Shown: positions 11,153 to 21,774 of the stretch, in pieces
Numbering within the stretch: position 1 is the stretch's first letter
How the letters are laid out: each line of letters starts with the position of its first letter
Origin: Ridgeia piscesae
Lineage: Eukaryota; Annelida; Polychaeta; Sabellida; Siboglinidae
Length of the DNA: 64,000 bases
NCBI GenBank assembly: GCA_025642075.2
Contig: JAODUO010000426.1
Span: forward strand, 374,501 to 438,500
Direction: 5' to 3'
Translations under genes and position numbers: made by a program
Notes under the pieces: generated by a model
What the model was told of the DNA's origin: nothing
What the model saw: the letters and a program-made list of their open reading frames with translations, nothing else
Databases searched by the model: none

Positions 11153-12127
11153 CAGTGGCGTAGCCAGGGGGCCAGGGGGCCAGGGGGTCATGGCGCCCAC
11201 ATCCTAGAAAACAATTAGGATGGTGGGGAACGGAGTATCAATAACTGGCTGCCTGATTAATATAGTCACAAAGTACAGTGGGTTTCAGGATGCCTGTGTA
11301 AGATTTTCTTTACCAGTCCTACCATTTCACACCAACATTTTCATAATTCAAATATGATTAAGTTATGAATTGTCCACTTCTGCCGCTGGCTGCAGCATAA
11401 GAATTGACAGAGCAATGAAAATGTCATTATTCTCAACGTGCGTGATGGCTAATGGCTATTAAGGATTCCAAAAGATAGTTGCCCGGTTACTAGACTAGGG
11501 TCAAATTCCATTTTGTTGTTATTATTTTCTCGGCGTCACTGTCGTCTGGGGTGAGTGGAGCATGATTTCCTTTTTCATTGTCTTTTTCTTCCTCTTACTT
11601 TTCTCTTACTACGTTCTGTGTCAGCAGTCTCCAATTCCGTCTATCATTTTTTACATTCTTCTCCCACTCTTTCTAGGTCACTTTCAATGCAATCCCCATC
11701 GCAATTTCGGTCTTCCTCGCCTCAATTTTCTGGGCATCTGCTGTTTTTGCCAGGTTTATATCTGCCATTTTTTTCTACTGACCAACCCATGTGCTCCCAG
11801 CAATTTCTTCTTAGAACTGTTCTTCACTCCAAACTCCATTTTCATTTCATCCATTTTCTCTGATCAGCTCTCTTAACTCCCACGATTATTCTTACCATGT
11901 TGTTATTCGCAAATCTGGATCTTCTGCTGTTGTTTCTCTGTTAGTGTCATCGTCTCTAGTGCATTCATGTATGCCGGCGTAATACACTAGCTGAATCCAT
12001 TTCCTTTACGTTTACATGATATGCATCTATCTCCCATCACCCCTTCGACTTTCCTCCAAGCGTTTGCCCCTGCTGAAATCCTCATTGTAACCAAAGCAAT
12101 TAATAAATAATCCTGGCTACGCTACTG
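11153..12127 (+). mobile_element. Non-autonomous DNA transposon with terminal inverted repeats
   Basis: Starts with CAGTGGCGTAGCCAGG and ends with CCTGGCTACGCTACTG, near-perfect 16-base terminal inverted repeats. It carries no transposase. The outer flanks of the two-copy unit are ATTGGTCG (left of 10382) and ACTGATCA (right of 12127); these differ by three transitions and may be a decayed 8-base target duplication, which would suggest hAT. That assignment is inference. Confidence 0.7.
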
Positions 12128-12837
12128 ACTGATCATTTGCACTCTTCGCCGCTCTAAGGTATTCAACAGCCACTGTGCCTGTCCCACACTTCTAACTCAC
12201 AAACTCACAGACAGAAATGGTGTCAGGAGCAGTCCTACCGTCCAGGACACATACACAATAATACTGACATGAAAACGTGCGTTTTAAACCAAAAGGGCCG
12301 TATCAAGGATTAACGCGTCGGTGACTTTTCTACAGGATACCGCCGTGTACAATGTAGGTCCGAAGCATGTGTCCGTTTTGACGAAAAACATTTAGATGAA
12401 TTTGTTTCAAGGATAACAGTGTCAGTCCGAGTTTAATTTCCACTCTCTCGGACTGGCATCGGATGACGGGTGGTGGTGTTGTTAGATTAGATTAACACCC
12501 GACACTTGGATGATATCAGACGTGACGTCGGAAGACGGGGGAGAGATGCTATTAGATATTTTCGCGGTGGCGTACCGCCCATTTAACCCCGCCATTAGGG
12601 CCAGCATTGTCATATATGGACCATACTGTAGTGCAGGGTTAGTTACCACCTGTTCCAAACATACACGATCTGGACACGTAGTACAACTTGCTGTGGTTTA
12701 ATCAATGTTTTAAGTACAAACAAACAAAGGTAGGAATTAGCTGTTGGATCTAAAACCAGGAAATATAAAAACAATTACGGAAATGATCTTTAGAGACGCA
12801 TAAAGTTTAAATAGTGTATATCTGAAAACATCCACAC
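12128..12837. other. Spacer, no gene recognised
   Basis: Contains a 63-codon plus-strand frame at 12510-12701 without any recognisable domain. Confidence 0.3.
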
Positions 12838-13288
12838 GCGCTCCAGTGGTGACTCAGGCTCCAGTGGTGACTCAAGCTCCAGTGGTGACTCAGGCTCCAG
12901 TGGTGACTCAAGCTCCAGTGGTGCTTCATGTTCCAGTGGTGACTCATGCTCCAGTGGTGCTTCATGCTCCAGTGGTGCCTCATGCTCCAGTGGTGACTCA
13001 TGCTCCAGTGGTGCTTCATGCTCCAGTGGTGAGTCATGCTCCAGTGGTGACTCATGCTCCAGTGGTGACTCATGCTCCAGTGGTGCCTCATGCTCCAGTG
13101 GTGACTCAGGCTCCCGTGATGACTCATGCTCCAGTGGTGACTCAGGCTCCAGTGATGACTCATGCTCCAGTGGTGCTTCATGCTCCAGTGGTGACTCATG
13201 CTCCAGTGGTGCCTCATGCTCCAGTGGTGACTCAGGCTCCCGTGATGACTCATGCTCCAGTGGTGAGTCATGCTCCAGTGGTGCCTCG
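12838..13288. repeat. 18-bp minisatellite (about 25 units)
   Basis: Tandem units of GACTCATGCTCCAGTGGT with variants at the first codon-sized block (GACTCA, GCTTCA, GCCTCA, GAGTCA). Because the unit is a multiple of three and lacks stops, several frames stay open on both strands (for example PLEHES repeats on the minus strand). It lies just inside the right arm of the long inverted repeat. Confidence 0.96.
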
Positions 13289-13319
13289 TGTCTGTCCACC
13301 CGTGCGGTTACGCTACTTG

Positions 13320-13946
13320 ATTTCACAAAGTTTCTGAAAAGAGACAGCCTTGAGAAATGCCTTCCGATCGAAACGAGAGTGGGGAATTCTCAATATTCCA
13401 CAGAAAGGTAGTTTTCAGGGCTTCTGTCAAACAACCATTATAATCATGAATAAGCTCCACGTGGAAAGTTAAGCCGTCTCAACACGAAAGCCGTGCATCG
13501 ACTGCATTGATTTGGAAGTTGTGGCGCATATATGCATTATATAATCAACTACTCATCACTCTGCGCATGCTGGTCGTGTACTATTGGCCAGTGACACTGG
13601 ATACCTAGTCGATTAGTTTTAACGATAGTTTTAACTATTTCGCGTCCACTTAGCCAGTCCGTTGACCACAATAAATCGTCATGGCCACAGTACTAAAATT
13701 TAGTAGTGGTCAGTGATACAGGCAGCGAGGGAGCACGTTCACCTATTTCACGGGTGGTGCATTACGTGTCGAGCCGTGAGTTGACTCGTAGGCCTTCACA
13801 AGTGGCTCGAGAGGATGTGTTTATCGTCAACACGTAGATCGTAGCACGTTTGGCGTTCGAGCGACCATTCTTGGGTAGACGGCAAACACAGACGGACACT
13901 GACAACGGGGCAGGTTGGTGCGGTTGTAAGATGGATCATGAGATGA
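13320..13946 (-). repeat. Long inverted repeat, right arm
   Basis: Reverse complement of 9012-9637. The outer end (GGATCATGAGATGAATGT) passes directly into the ACGG microsatellite, so the right terminus may have been replaced or extended by the array. Confidence 0.9.
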
Positions 13947-13947
13947 A

Positions 13948-14377
13948 TGTGGACGGACGGACGGACGGACGGACGGACGGACGGACGGACGGACGGACGG
14001 ACGGACGGACGGACGGACGGACGGACGGACGGACGGACGGACGGACGGACGGACGGACGGACGGACGGACGGACGGACGGACGGACGGACGGACGGACGG
14101 ACGGACGGACGACGGACGGACGGACGGACGGACGGACGGACGGACGGACGAGACGGACGGACGGACGGACGGACGGACGGACGGACGGACGGACGGACGA
14201 CGGACGAGACGACAGACGGACGGAGACGGACGGACGGACGGACGGACGGACGGACGGACGGACGGACGGACGGACGGACGGACGGACGGACGGACGGACG
14301 GACGGACGAGGACGGACGGACGGACGGACGGACGGACGGACGGACGACGGACGGACGGACGGACGGACGGACGGACG
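13948..14377. repeat. (ACGG)n microsatellite
   Basis: About 105 units with a few slips. It is followed by GATAGTGAGTGCGCCTAGG and then GATCGCC, the reverse complement (with changes) of the unique sequence at 5614-5640 that precedes the CCGT array. Confidence 0.97.
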
Positions 14378-14402
14378 GATAGTGAGTGCGCCTAGGATCG
14401 CC

Positions 14403-14627
14403 GGTGTGTGTGCGCGTGTGTGCGTGTGTGCGTGTGTGCGTGTGTGCGTGTGTGCGTGTGTGCGTGTGTGCGTGTGTGCGTGTGTGCGTGTGTGCGTGTG
14501 TGCGTGTGTGCGTGTGTGCGTGTGTCGTGTGTGCGTGTGTGCGTGTGTGCGTGTGTGCGTGTGTGCGTGTGTGCGTGTGTGCGTGTGTGCGTGTGTGCGT
14601 GTGTGCGTGTGTGCGTGTGTGCGTGTG

Positions 14628-14659
<32 letters not shown>

Positions 14660-14682
14660 TGTGTGCGTGTGTGCGTACTTGC
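14403..14682. repeat. (GTGTGTGC)n microsatellite
   Basis: An 8-base unit repeated about 30 times with one slip near 14525, ending in pure GTGC units. Confidence 0.97.
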
Positions 14683-15600
14683 ATAGACATACACAATGTG
14701 AAGTTCACGAACACGCCTAATCTATAAGGTTTGCAATGCTGTCACCTATTTTCCATATGCGAACATTCTGGTGCAATATGCCAATAAGCACCATGAAAGA
14801 TGATATATGAGGTCATTACAGAGACATTTTAGTGATTATGTTGATAAAAACCCGAATGGCTTAGATTGCACTTTACACTGTGGTTTACAATGTTATAACT
14901 TCCGCAATTCTCCAGATATTAACATAATTTAAACAGAACTATTCGCCCACTTTTGGTCATATTTTCATATTCCTGAGTTGTACATTCATTATTTTATAGT
15001 GTATAGTCTTAGGCAACCCGTTTAGCAATTTCACTGAACAATTTTTGTCGAGAAAATGGGGTTAGTGCTAAAAACAGACTTATCACAGAAAGCTGTGAGT
15101 CCTGCAATGCTATCACATATTTTCCATCTCTAGAGATGTAGATCTATCAAAAAATTACTATGAGCATTCGTCACTAAAAATGTACCCGCTGCCCAAATTT
15201 CGGGGTCTGGCTCATGGACTATATGTCTCGGATAAACAATTGAGGTGACATATCACACCCACACACGTTAATTCGGTACGTAACACAATTGCTTCCGTAT
15301 TTGTGTCATGTATGCAAATGGAGGGCGGTGATCCATCGTGTTACGTTAAGAACTCCCCGTTGAATTCGTCCAATAGCAACTTTTATCTCATAGGGTTAAT
15401 CGCGATGGAATTCCGCGAGATTTCTTCGGCGCGAAAATCTGATATTTCACCGATTTCAGTACAGCGATTTGGGTTTGTGAGTGTACTGCTGATTGTAATA
15501 TGTCATAATGAAGTGATATATTTACCACTATGAATGTTAGGCTACTTGGATTAACGAATCCGGATAACAGTCTGGTCTTGGTTATTGGAAGGTAAAGAGT
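14683..15600. other. Upstream flank of the SGNH gene
   Basis: No gene recognised. The open frame at 15303-15533 has no domain. Two short stretches, CAATGCTGTCACCTATTTTCC (near 14733) and a similar one near 15100, suggest an old local duplication. Confidence 0.3.
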
Positions 15601-15707
15601 AAGACCTAACGTTGTTCTGTTTCAGATGCGACATATGTGCGACGTAGATCGAACGACAGTTGACTTCGACAGACAAAAAATTTACATTTCTTTTTCAAAA
15701 CGTGACA

Positions 15708-16838
15708 ATGACCACTAGAAACATTTCACGCTTTTTAGCATCGATGTTCATAACGATAGCAGTTGGCAGTGTGTTCTTATTGGTGCTTCGACTGTCGGTG
15801 TTACCAAAATCGTTTGTATGGCGTGGACAGCCAGAAGTAAGATTTATAAAGAAAACAAAGCCCGTTTGCTCTGTGGATGTCATCAGGAAATATTGCCTCG
15901 ACCGTAATTACTTCCCGACAGGCGGTAGATGGATAAACTCGTCGTACTTTCCCGACCTTTGCCGCTTCCCGTCTACCGACATCACGAAGGAACGATTGCG
16001 CGAGTGTTTAACGCGACGAAACGTCACGAAACTCGTCGTGCTCGGAGACTCCAACGGACTGCGATACTACAGGGCGACGATGAGACTACTGCGAAGGTTT
16101 ATGACATGTGAAACATTGAAAATGGAGGAGAATGGGGTTCACACACCTGATCCAGAATACTTTACGAAAGGGACCAAGCTGAAAGCATCCGACATCGTTG
16201 TACACAACAGAGACTGTGGTGGTTGTATCAGTAGGGCAGCGAAGTGTAGCGACAATACCATTGAAATATACATCGAGTACATTACGATGGAATTCTATGT
16301 AGACACGGAGGTAACCACAGTGCGAACCAAATGGCAAAACAACTGCCATCCTTCAAAAGAAGCGCCAATGTGCCATCAATCAAACACCAACCAGGAATTT
16401 ATACTCAGTGAATATTTAGAAAGTAGCTACCCGGATGTGATATTGCTGTTCTCGGGGAATCACGACAAAATGAGATCTGGGCAGACCAAGATGCGCGGCG
16501 ACATGGAATACCTCAAGATGCTCATTAAAAAGTACGTTCCCATGCAGACAAAAGTCTTCTGGTTCTCAAAGATCACTCAATTCTCGCAGCAGGAAAGCAA
16601 ATCCCGGAAAGTCGGTGGGATATCGCCACTAAACGCATTCCTAGAACGTTTGAATCTACAATTGTTCGACGTCCTTCGGACAGAGTTTGTGGAGACTGGT
16701 GGACGTATCTTGCCGTTCTTTGACATCTTCGACATGTCACTCGGAGTGCCGGACTGGGCGTTGGACGGGATACATCGAAGGGACGAGTGGTACGACGTCG
16801 TTCTCTCCAACTGGATGCAAACATTTTGTGAGACATGA
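15708..16838 (+). CDS. SGNH-esterase-like type II membrane protein (NXPE/PC-esterase type)
   Basis: Uninterrupted 376-residue frame. An ATG 16 codons upstream (15660) is open, but the start at 15708 is preferred because the paralogue at 5268 has MTMTT at the same place and is not conserved before it. Residues about 9-31 form one hydrophobic segment followed by basic residues, a signal anchor of a Golgi/ER type II protein. The luminal part carries RKYCLDRNYFPTGGRW (60-75), the SGNH block I motif GDSN (113-116, Ser115 the expected nucleophile), the CGGC motif (170-173), SGNHDK (249-254) and DGIH (353-356, Asp353/His356 the expected catalytic pair). This layout matches the NXPE C-terminal/PC-esterase superfamily, whose members are mostly glycan O-acyl-transferases or esterases; substrate is unknown. 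A splice acceptor (TTCTGTTTCAG, ending 15625) suggests an upstream 5' UTR exon. Confidence 0.85.
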   Translation: MTTRNISRFLASMFITIAVGSVFLLVLRLSVLPKSFVWRGQPEVRFIKKTKPVCSVDVIRKYCLDRNYFPTGGRWINSSYFPDLCRFPSTDITKERLRECLTRRNVTKLVVLGDSNGLRYYRATMRLLRRFMTCETLKMEENGVHTPDPEYFTKGTKLKASDIVVHNRDCGGCISRAAKCSDNTIEIYIEYITMEFYVDTEVTTVRTKWQNNCHPSKEAPMCHQSNTNQEFILSEYLESSYPDVILLFSGNHDKMRSGQTKMRGDMEYLKMLIKKYVPMQTKVFWFSKITQFSQQESKSRKVGGISPLNAFLERLNLQLFDVLRTEFVETGGRILPFFDIFDMSLGVPDWALDGIHRRDEWYDVVLSNWMQTFCET

Positions 16839-16884
16839 AACTAGTACGTAGTAGTTTCAACCAGCATACACCAGATTAGCCTTC

Positions 16885-16890
16885 AATAAA
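16885..16890 (+). promoter_or_regulatory. Poly(A) signal of the SGNH gene
   Basis: AATAAA 47 bases after the stop codon of the SGNH gene, in the right orientation and distance for a short 3' UTR. Confidence 0.7.
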
Positions 16891-16894
16891 AGAT

Positions 16895-17984
16895 GGCCAA
16901 CTTATTATCTAGTACTGCCGGCTTTTTCTTATTCTCGTTTCCATGACCATTTCGTTCATCTTCTCACCAGTTATATAATTGTACGTAGCGTAATATCACT
17001 CCGTTAATATTAATTCATTATACATAAAGCACGACTTCTAAGTGATGCCCCACTGTGAATGATTGGCCACTGAAGTTGTTAACTGGAAGAATAAATAACT
17101 CTACAATTACGATTCTGTCTACGTTTCTGTTGAGATTCACCGTCATTAGATAAGAGGCCGATGGATACAGAAAATGTTATGTTCATTTGCATGTAACTGT
17201 GGGCGTGCGTGCGTATTTGTGTGCGTGCGCATGTCGTGTGTGCGTGCATATGTGTGGGTGGGAATGTTGTTTGTGTGGGTGGGAAGGTGTGTGTTTGTGT
17301 GTGGCGAGGAGAGAGAGAGTGTGTGTACGTGTGCGTTTGTGTGTCTGCGTGTCTGCATTCGTGCAAGCTTCCATTCGCATAGAAAGGTAACAAATACATA
17401 AATAACAATGTATTGGTTAAAACCAAATAAGCTGCAATCATCGATGGAATATTATGAATATCATGCATCATATTCGTCTGTGTATCCACGGTATACAGCC
17501 AACGCAACACGTCTGCCGCGACGAAAGAAGGTGTCCCATACAGACATGTTCGTCTCATTGTACATAGCACGCAGGCGACGCTCAGAAGACAAGTGAGAAC
17601 GGATGTCCTCAACGGTAACATGCCCGCATGTTCTCCGCTGCATTCACTTAATGCAAACGAAATAACTATCCGGGTTATGTTGTACGGTCCCGTTCCCATG
17701 TGTTGGCCGAAGAGCTAGACGTTCAGATGTTGTTGCTGATTCTCTACGATGTAGATAGGATATTATTTTCAATTTGTTTGCGGATTTTGATGTTGCAGTA
17801 AGTTTGACTTTGGATGTGCTTACAGACAACGAGGTGCGGGACCAGTTGTTTATGGTCTCGTTAAGTATCGCTTAAAACGGCCTAAAAAACAGGCTGCATC
17901 TCTTCTCTTAAAAAATTTTTCAAAAAATGTAGTCCTTTGTTCTCGGGCTGGAAAAAGGGTTTAAATGGTGACTTTCCCGACCCC
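16895..17984. other. Spacer with degenerate GT-rich tract
   Basis: 17200-17365 is a degenerate GT/GTGC tract. The 206-codon minus-strand frame spanning 17079-17699 passes through it. Its non-repetitive part has no recognised domain, so no gene is called. Confidence 0.4.
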
Positions 17985-18278
17985 GGCAACCAGGCTGATC
18001 TTTTTGCAGTACTTTAGAAATGGATTTCAAACAAATACCCAGCAGAGGATTTTTTTAATAACGTGGTTTTAAAAATTTTTTGGGCGCCCCATTTTGGGTT
18101 ATAAAATTTCCAACCGTTGCGGGTATTGACTGCTTGGGGTTTTTGTTCTCGCATCAGATAGTCAAAACAACCAAAATTTTTGAATAGAATATTGATATTT
18201 ACTATTGATGGTTATGTCAAATAATTTTTTTTATATGCATAAAATTTGGGGGCGTTAGATCTTTCTCCAATGGTTCTA

Positions 18279-18329
<51 letters not shown>

Positions 18330-18780
18330 ATTACAATTGTACATACATACATATATAAATGTAAAAATACATACACACATACATATATACATATATATGT
18401 GTATTTTATTTTTTGCTTAAATTTATAATTACTCAAATTCGTTTTTTTTCCATTACACCCAAAGGTCGGTCACTGGATACATCGATGGGTTTTTGGGGCC
18501 CGGGTAGTCATTTCGTCAAGTGATATCATAATTCCCCAGTCAAAGGGGGCCCGCGCCAACATCAACTAGTGCCTCTTTCGGGGGTAGTATGAAGTGATGG
18601 GTATAATGATGGTAGGGGGGAGGATGTGGACAGGCGGGCCCCGACCAACGTGCGCCCATTATGGGGCGAGTCGTGTGTGTATCACTTCATTTGGGGAGTT
18701 GTCTGGGTTTTGGCGTCCCAGCTTTTTGTGTTTATTATCTTGGGCTATAGACACCACCATACCTATGGGAGGTGATTCAC
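17985..18780 (+). repeat. Dispersed repeat, copy A (poor-quality consensus)
   Basis: Colinear with 19490-20310: AGAAATGGATT, CAAATACCCA, ATAGAATATTGATA, GGTCACTGGATAC, ATTTCGTCA and GCTATAGACACCA occur in the same order. This copy is unusually rich in homopolymer runs (for example AAAATTTTTTGGG), and differences from copy B are mostly run-length changes. A (TA)n tract is embedded at about 18283-18342. Confidence 0.75.
18283..18342. repeat. (TA)n microsatellite
   Basis: About 55 bases of TA with one TTA interruption, inside copy A of the dispersed repeat. Confidence 0.95.
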
Positions 18781-18920
18781 TATGAGTGTAAGGTGCGATG
18801 CAAGAAATACAGCACTTGGGTATGTGGCTGCGACACAGAATATCGTTCGTGCATATCATATAGCAACTGCTCTGACGAAAACGGCTGCTGCAACCCATAC
18901 ACCAACACAGAAGAGGCTTA
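18780..18920 (+). pseudogene. Cysteine-rich coding fragment, unknown
   Basis: One plus frame (TAT GAG TGT AAG ...) has nine cysteines in about 30 codons (CKVRCKKY, VCGCDTEYRSC, SNCSDENGCCNP) before a stop. Such CxC-rich tails occur at the end of some transposon-encoded and other invertebrate proteins. There is no start, no splice evidence and no second copy, so this is weak. Confidence 0.25.
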
Positions 18921-19489
18921 GGCGGAAGTCAAGGAGGGTATCGAGATGGAGAATGCTGAAGAGAATGACTTGGAGGATATGAGAATGAAACTGTAGACGA
19001 ACATCGTGGAGAGCATGAGGATGTCGAGGGTGGTTTTGTTGATCCTGATTACCTGGATGATGAGCGGAAATAGGTAAATGATTATTATGAAGATTATTAC
19101 TTGTGATCTGCATTTATTAAGATGACATAAACCTCATGCTTATAGCTTATTGTGTAAAGTGTATTGTGTACTGCCATTTTTATGATATGCCTACAATGAC
19201 TTTAACACGTAATTACTTAATGCAAGAACTTCCCTTCAGAGAGAAATCTGAATAATCTAAGTAATAATATTTGCACTATACACCATGTATAACTTGTGTG
19301 ACTAGTGACTGATTATGTGTTTCCAAAAATTTGGCTGAACACTCTTTTCTCATGAACAAATGTGTCAAATGTTGTAAGATTGTCCATTTAGATTCATGAA
19401 TAAACTAAAATATAATTTCATAGAAGTTTCCATTTGTTGTCCGCTGAGAGGTCAACTTTGATTTTTCCACGACCTTCAGCATCTGATAT
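18921..19489. other. Spacer between dispersed repeat copies
   Basis: AT-rich, no gene recognised. Confidence 0.3.
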
Positions 19490-20087
19490 TGACCTTGAAC
19501 AGAAAATACTATATTAGAAATGGATTCTACATACACAAATACCCATAAACAGAGGTATTACACATAATTCTAATACAAGTGGTTCTAAAGTATTTTTAAG
19601 AACTGACCAGTGGCCATCTTGGATTGATGCAAATTACCAGAGTTGCGATAGTTGCCGCTTGGCCAGTCAAGCTGAATTTTGTTCTAGGATCTGATAAGTC
19701 AAAATCAACCAAAATGTTCATAGGATAGAATATTGATAGTTTCACTATTGATAGATTCACTCTCAAATATACTTTTTTATTTATTACTATGCGATAAACT
19801 TTGGGTGCGTTGAGAGGTCTTTTCTTCGCAATGGGTTTCTCTCAAATTTTAGCACAGTTATTTTCTCATCCAACCTCATCTTTTTAACCCATATGCATTG
19901 TTGATTTCAAAAGAAAAATTCTCACCATGTAACATTTGGCCACTAATGTCGGTCACTGGATACTAAGTCGACTGATTTTATGGGGCCTTTAGGTGGCTAT
20001 ATCTATTTCGTCACCACGTGATATCGAATGGTCGCCCACCTGTGAAAAGTGTGTGTGTGTGTGTGTGTGTGTTTTTGTGTTTGTGTG

Positions 20088-20123
<36 letters not shown>

Positions 20124-20310
20124 CTTGTGTGCATGAATGTGTGTATATGTGTTTATATAGATGGATGGACGGACGGGCCCATTCGAGCACAATTGCGTGC
20201 GACGGCCGTGTGTGTATGCGAGCGTGTACGTGTGTATTGTCTGTTTGTTTGTGTGCGTCCGTACGATTGCATTTGTGCGCGTGTATGTATTATCTATATG
20301 CTATAGACAC
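19490..20310 (+). repeat. Dispersed repeat, copy B
   Basis: The better-preserved copy of the repeat at 17985-18780. Its section 19850-20043 also matches, inverted, the two halves at 6945-7037 and 8855-8965. A GT microsatellite is embedded at 20050-20120. Confidence 0.75.
20050..20120. repeat. (GT)n microsatellite
   Basis: Degenerate GT run with TTTTGTG interruptions, inside copy B of the dispersed repeat. Confidence 0.93.
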
Positions 20311-20470
20311 CATTCCTTGCTCCGTATGGGCAAAAGCCTTGACAGCTACTCTGTCACCCTTGATGGGCAGGTATTCACGTAAGTCTTCATCGCTGATGCC
20401 ATTGATGACACCCACATCAATCTGAAGTTGACGCCAAAATGCAATTGGCTGGCAGGCAGATACAGAGAGA
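20305..20470 (-). pseudogene. SAM-domain-like coding fragment
   Basis: The minus strand encodes QLQIDVGVINGISDEDLREY followed by LPIKGDRVAVKAFAHTEQ. The order 'isDeDL..lP..GDR..v..f' resembles the second half of a SAM (sterile alpha motif) domain. No flanking exon or intact frame was found. It sits next to a dispersed repeat, so it may be transposon-derived. Confidence 0.3.
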
Positions 20471-20998
20471 TACATAGCGAGACAGAGACAGACAGACAGA
20501 GAGGAGAGAGGAGAGAGAGACAGACAGACAGACAGAGAAAAGAGTAAATAATATTAAAAATACGTGTTTTCAATCTAAAAAGTGCGATAATTTTATCATT
20601 ATAAAATTATACGTATTCAAAAATGTGCAAACAAGTTGAAGCATTAAGTGCATTTTATCATGGGAGAACAACAATTTGCTACAATAAATTAAAGCTTAGA
20701 TTTTGTTGAGTTGTTGCCAATACATTTTGTGAAAAACAACAAACAGTGAGTCAGTATATTAAGTTTTGCTATAGAATACGCCTGCTGATATAATCACTTT
20801 TCAGAATCATCTAGTTGCTTCCTTTAGCACCGGTCCTAGCTTCTATAATTAAGAATTAATTAAAGGCTACACTACTAGCAACAAACGTACCTTTTTTCTT
20901 CTGTTCGAAGGATGCACATATATCACCTATCTTAGAAACTCCAAAGTCATGTGTAATTATCATTAAAAATAAAAAGCCACGAACTGATTATGTCGCTT
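20471..20998. other. Spacer with short GACA/GAGA tract
   Basis: 20465-20540 is a purine-rich GACAGACA/GAGA tract; the rest is AT-rich without a recognised feature. Confidence 0.4.
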
Positions 20999-20999
20999 T

Positions 21000-21085
21000 A
21001 AACGGCGGCCGCCAGATAATGAAGCGGCGTCCGCCAGATAAACAAGTGGCGGCCGCCAGATAATTAAGTGGCGACTGTCAGAAAA
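21000..21085. repeat. Short GC-rich tandem repeat
   Basis: Four diverged units of about 25-30 bases built on GCGGCCGCCAGATAA (21003, 21025, 21048 and a decayed fourth near 21068). Confidence 0.75.
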
Positions 21086-21770
21086 TATTTATTCACCGAT
21101 GGCACCAACGGGCTTCCGTATGCATGAATGTTTGCTCTAGGCGCCAGATCTTGTGCAACATGTGTTAGGAGCACTTCACGTATCTCCCTAGTTGTCTCGT
21201 GTTTGCGACACGGTTGAGAGACGCGGTGGCTGCATCGAATGAGTTGTAGCGAGACGGCTGATAGCGGCGTCGGCAGGTGCGATATTCCGACATCGTGGCG
21301 ATGTCTCGGTCGCACTCACGGCCGCTGAAGATCTTCGTTTCGGTGTTGTTTTTGACACGTGTCTACCGCTTGGTGGGCTGCAGCTCTTGTGAAATGTCTA
21401 TCCTCGTGGTTACGGTAACGTTTGATGACGTCATAGACGCATTTAAGCCAATCAGCGCTTCAAGTAATTTCCGCGGTTTTCGTAAAGATTATCGCCTAGT
21501 GATACAATGAGGACGCTACGTTATCCATTATAATGTTACATGCGACGTAATATTGTGACAGATCTCTCGGTATACTTGTTTATCTTCCACAATCCTCACT
21601 CCCATGTCTTCGGAGATCGACGGCGGTGTATTGTACTGAAATTGTATATGACATACCAAAACATAGCAAAGAAAACTACAAAACATAAACATCCTAGGTG
21701 TCGGAACCGGGGTCACGTGGTTTGGGGAATGATCATCCCAATGGCTATGGAGGGGAACATAGTGCTTCAG
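21086..21770. other. Spacer, no gene recognised
   Basis: Higher GC than the surroundings. The 77-codon plus-strand frame at 21277-21510 and its neighbours show no domain. Confidence 0.3.
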
Positions 21771-21774
21771 AAAT

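Noticed and set aside
10662..11876. Ser/Phe/Leu-rich plus-strand frames of 60-104 codons
   Set aside because: They lie in the pyrimidine-rich interior of a non-coding transposon; the two copies do not conserve a common frame.
13827..14714. 295-codon minus-strand His/Arg/Pro frame
   Set aside because: Spans the GTGTGTGC and ACGG arrays only.
17079..17699. 206-codon minus-strand frame
   Set aside because: A third of it is a GT-tract translation (THTHTHSL-type) and the remainder has no domain or splice evidence.
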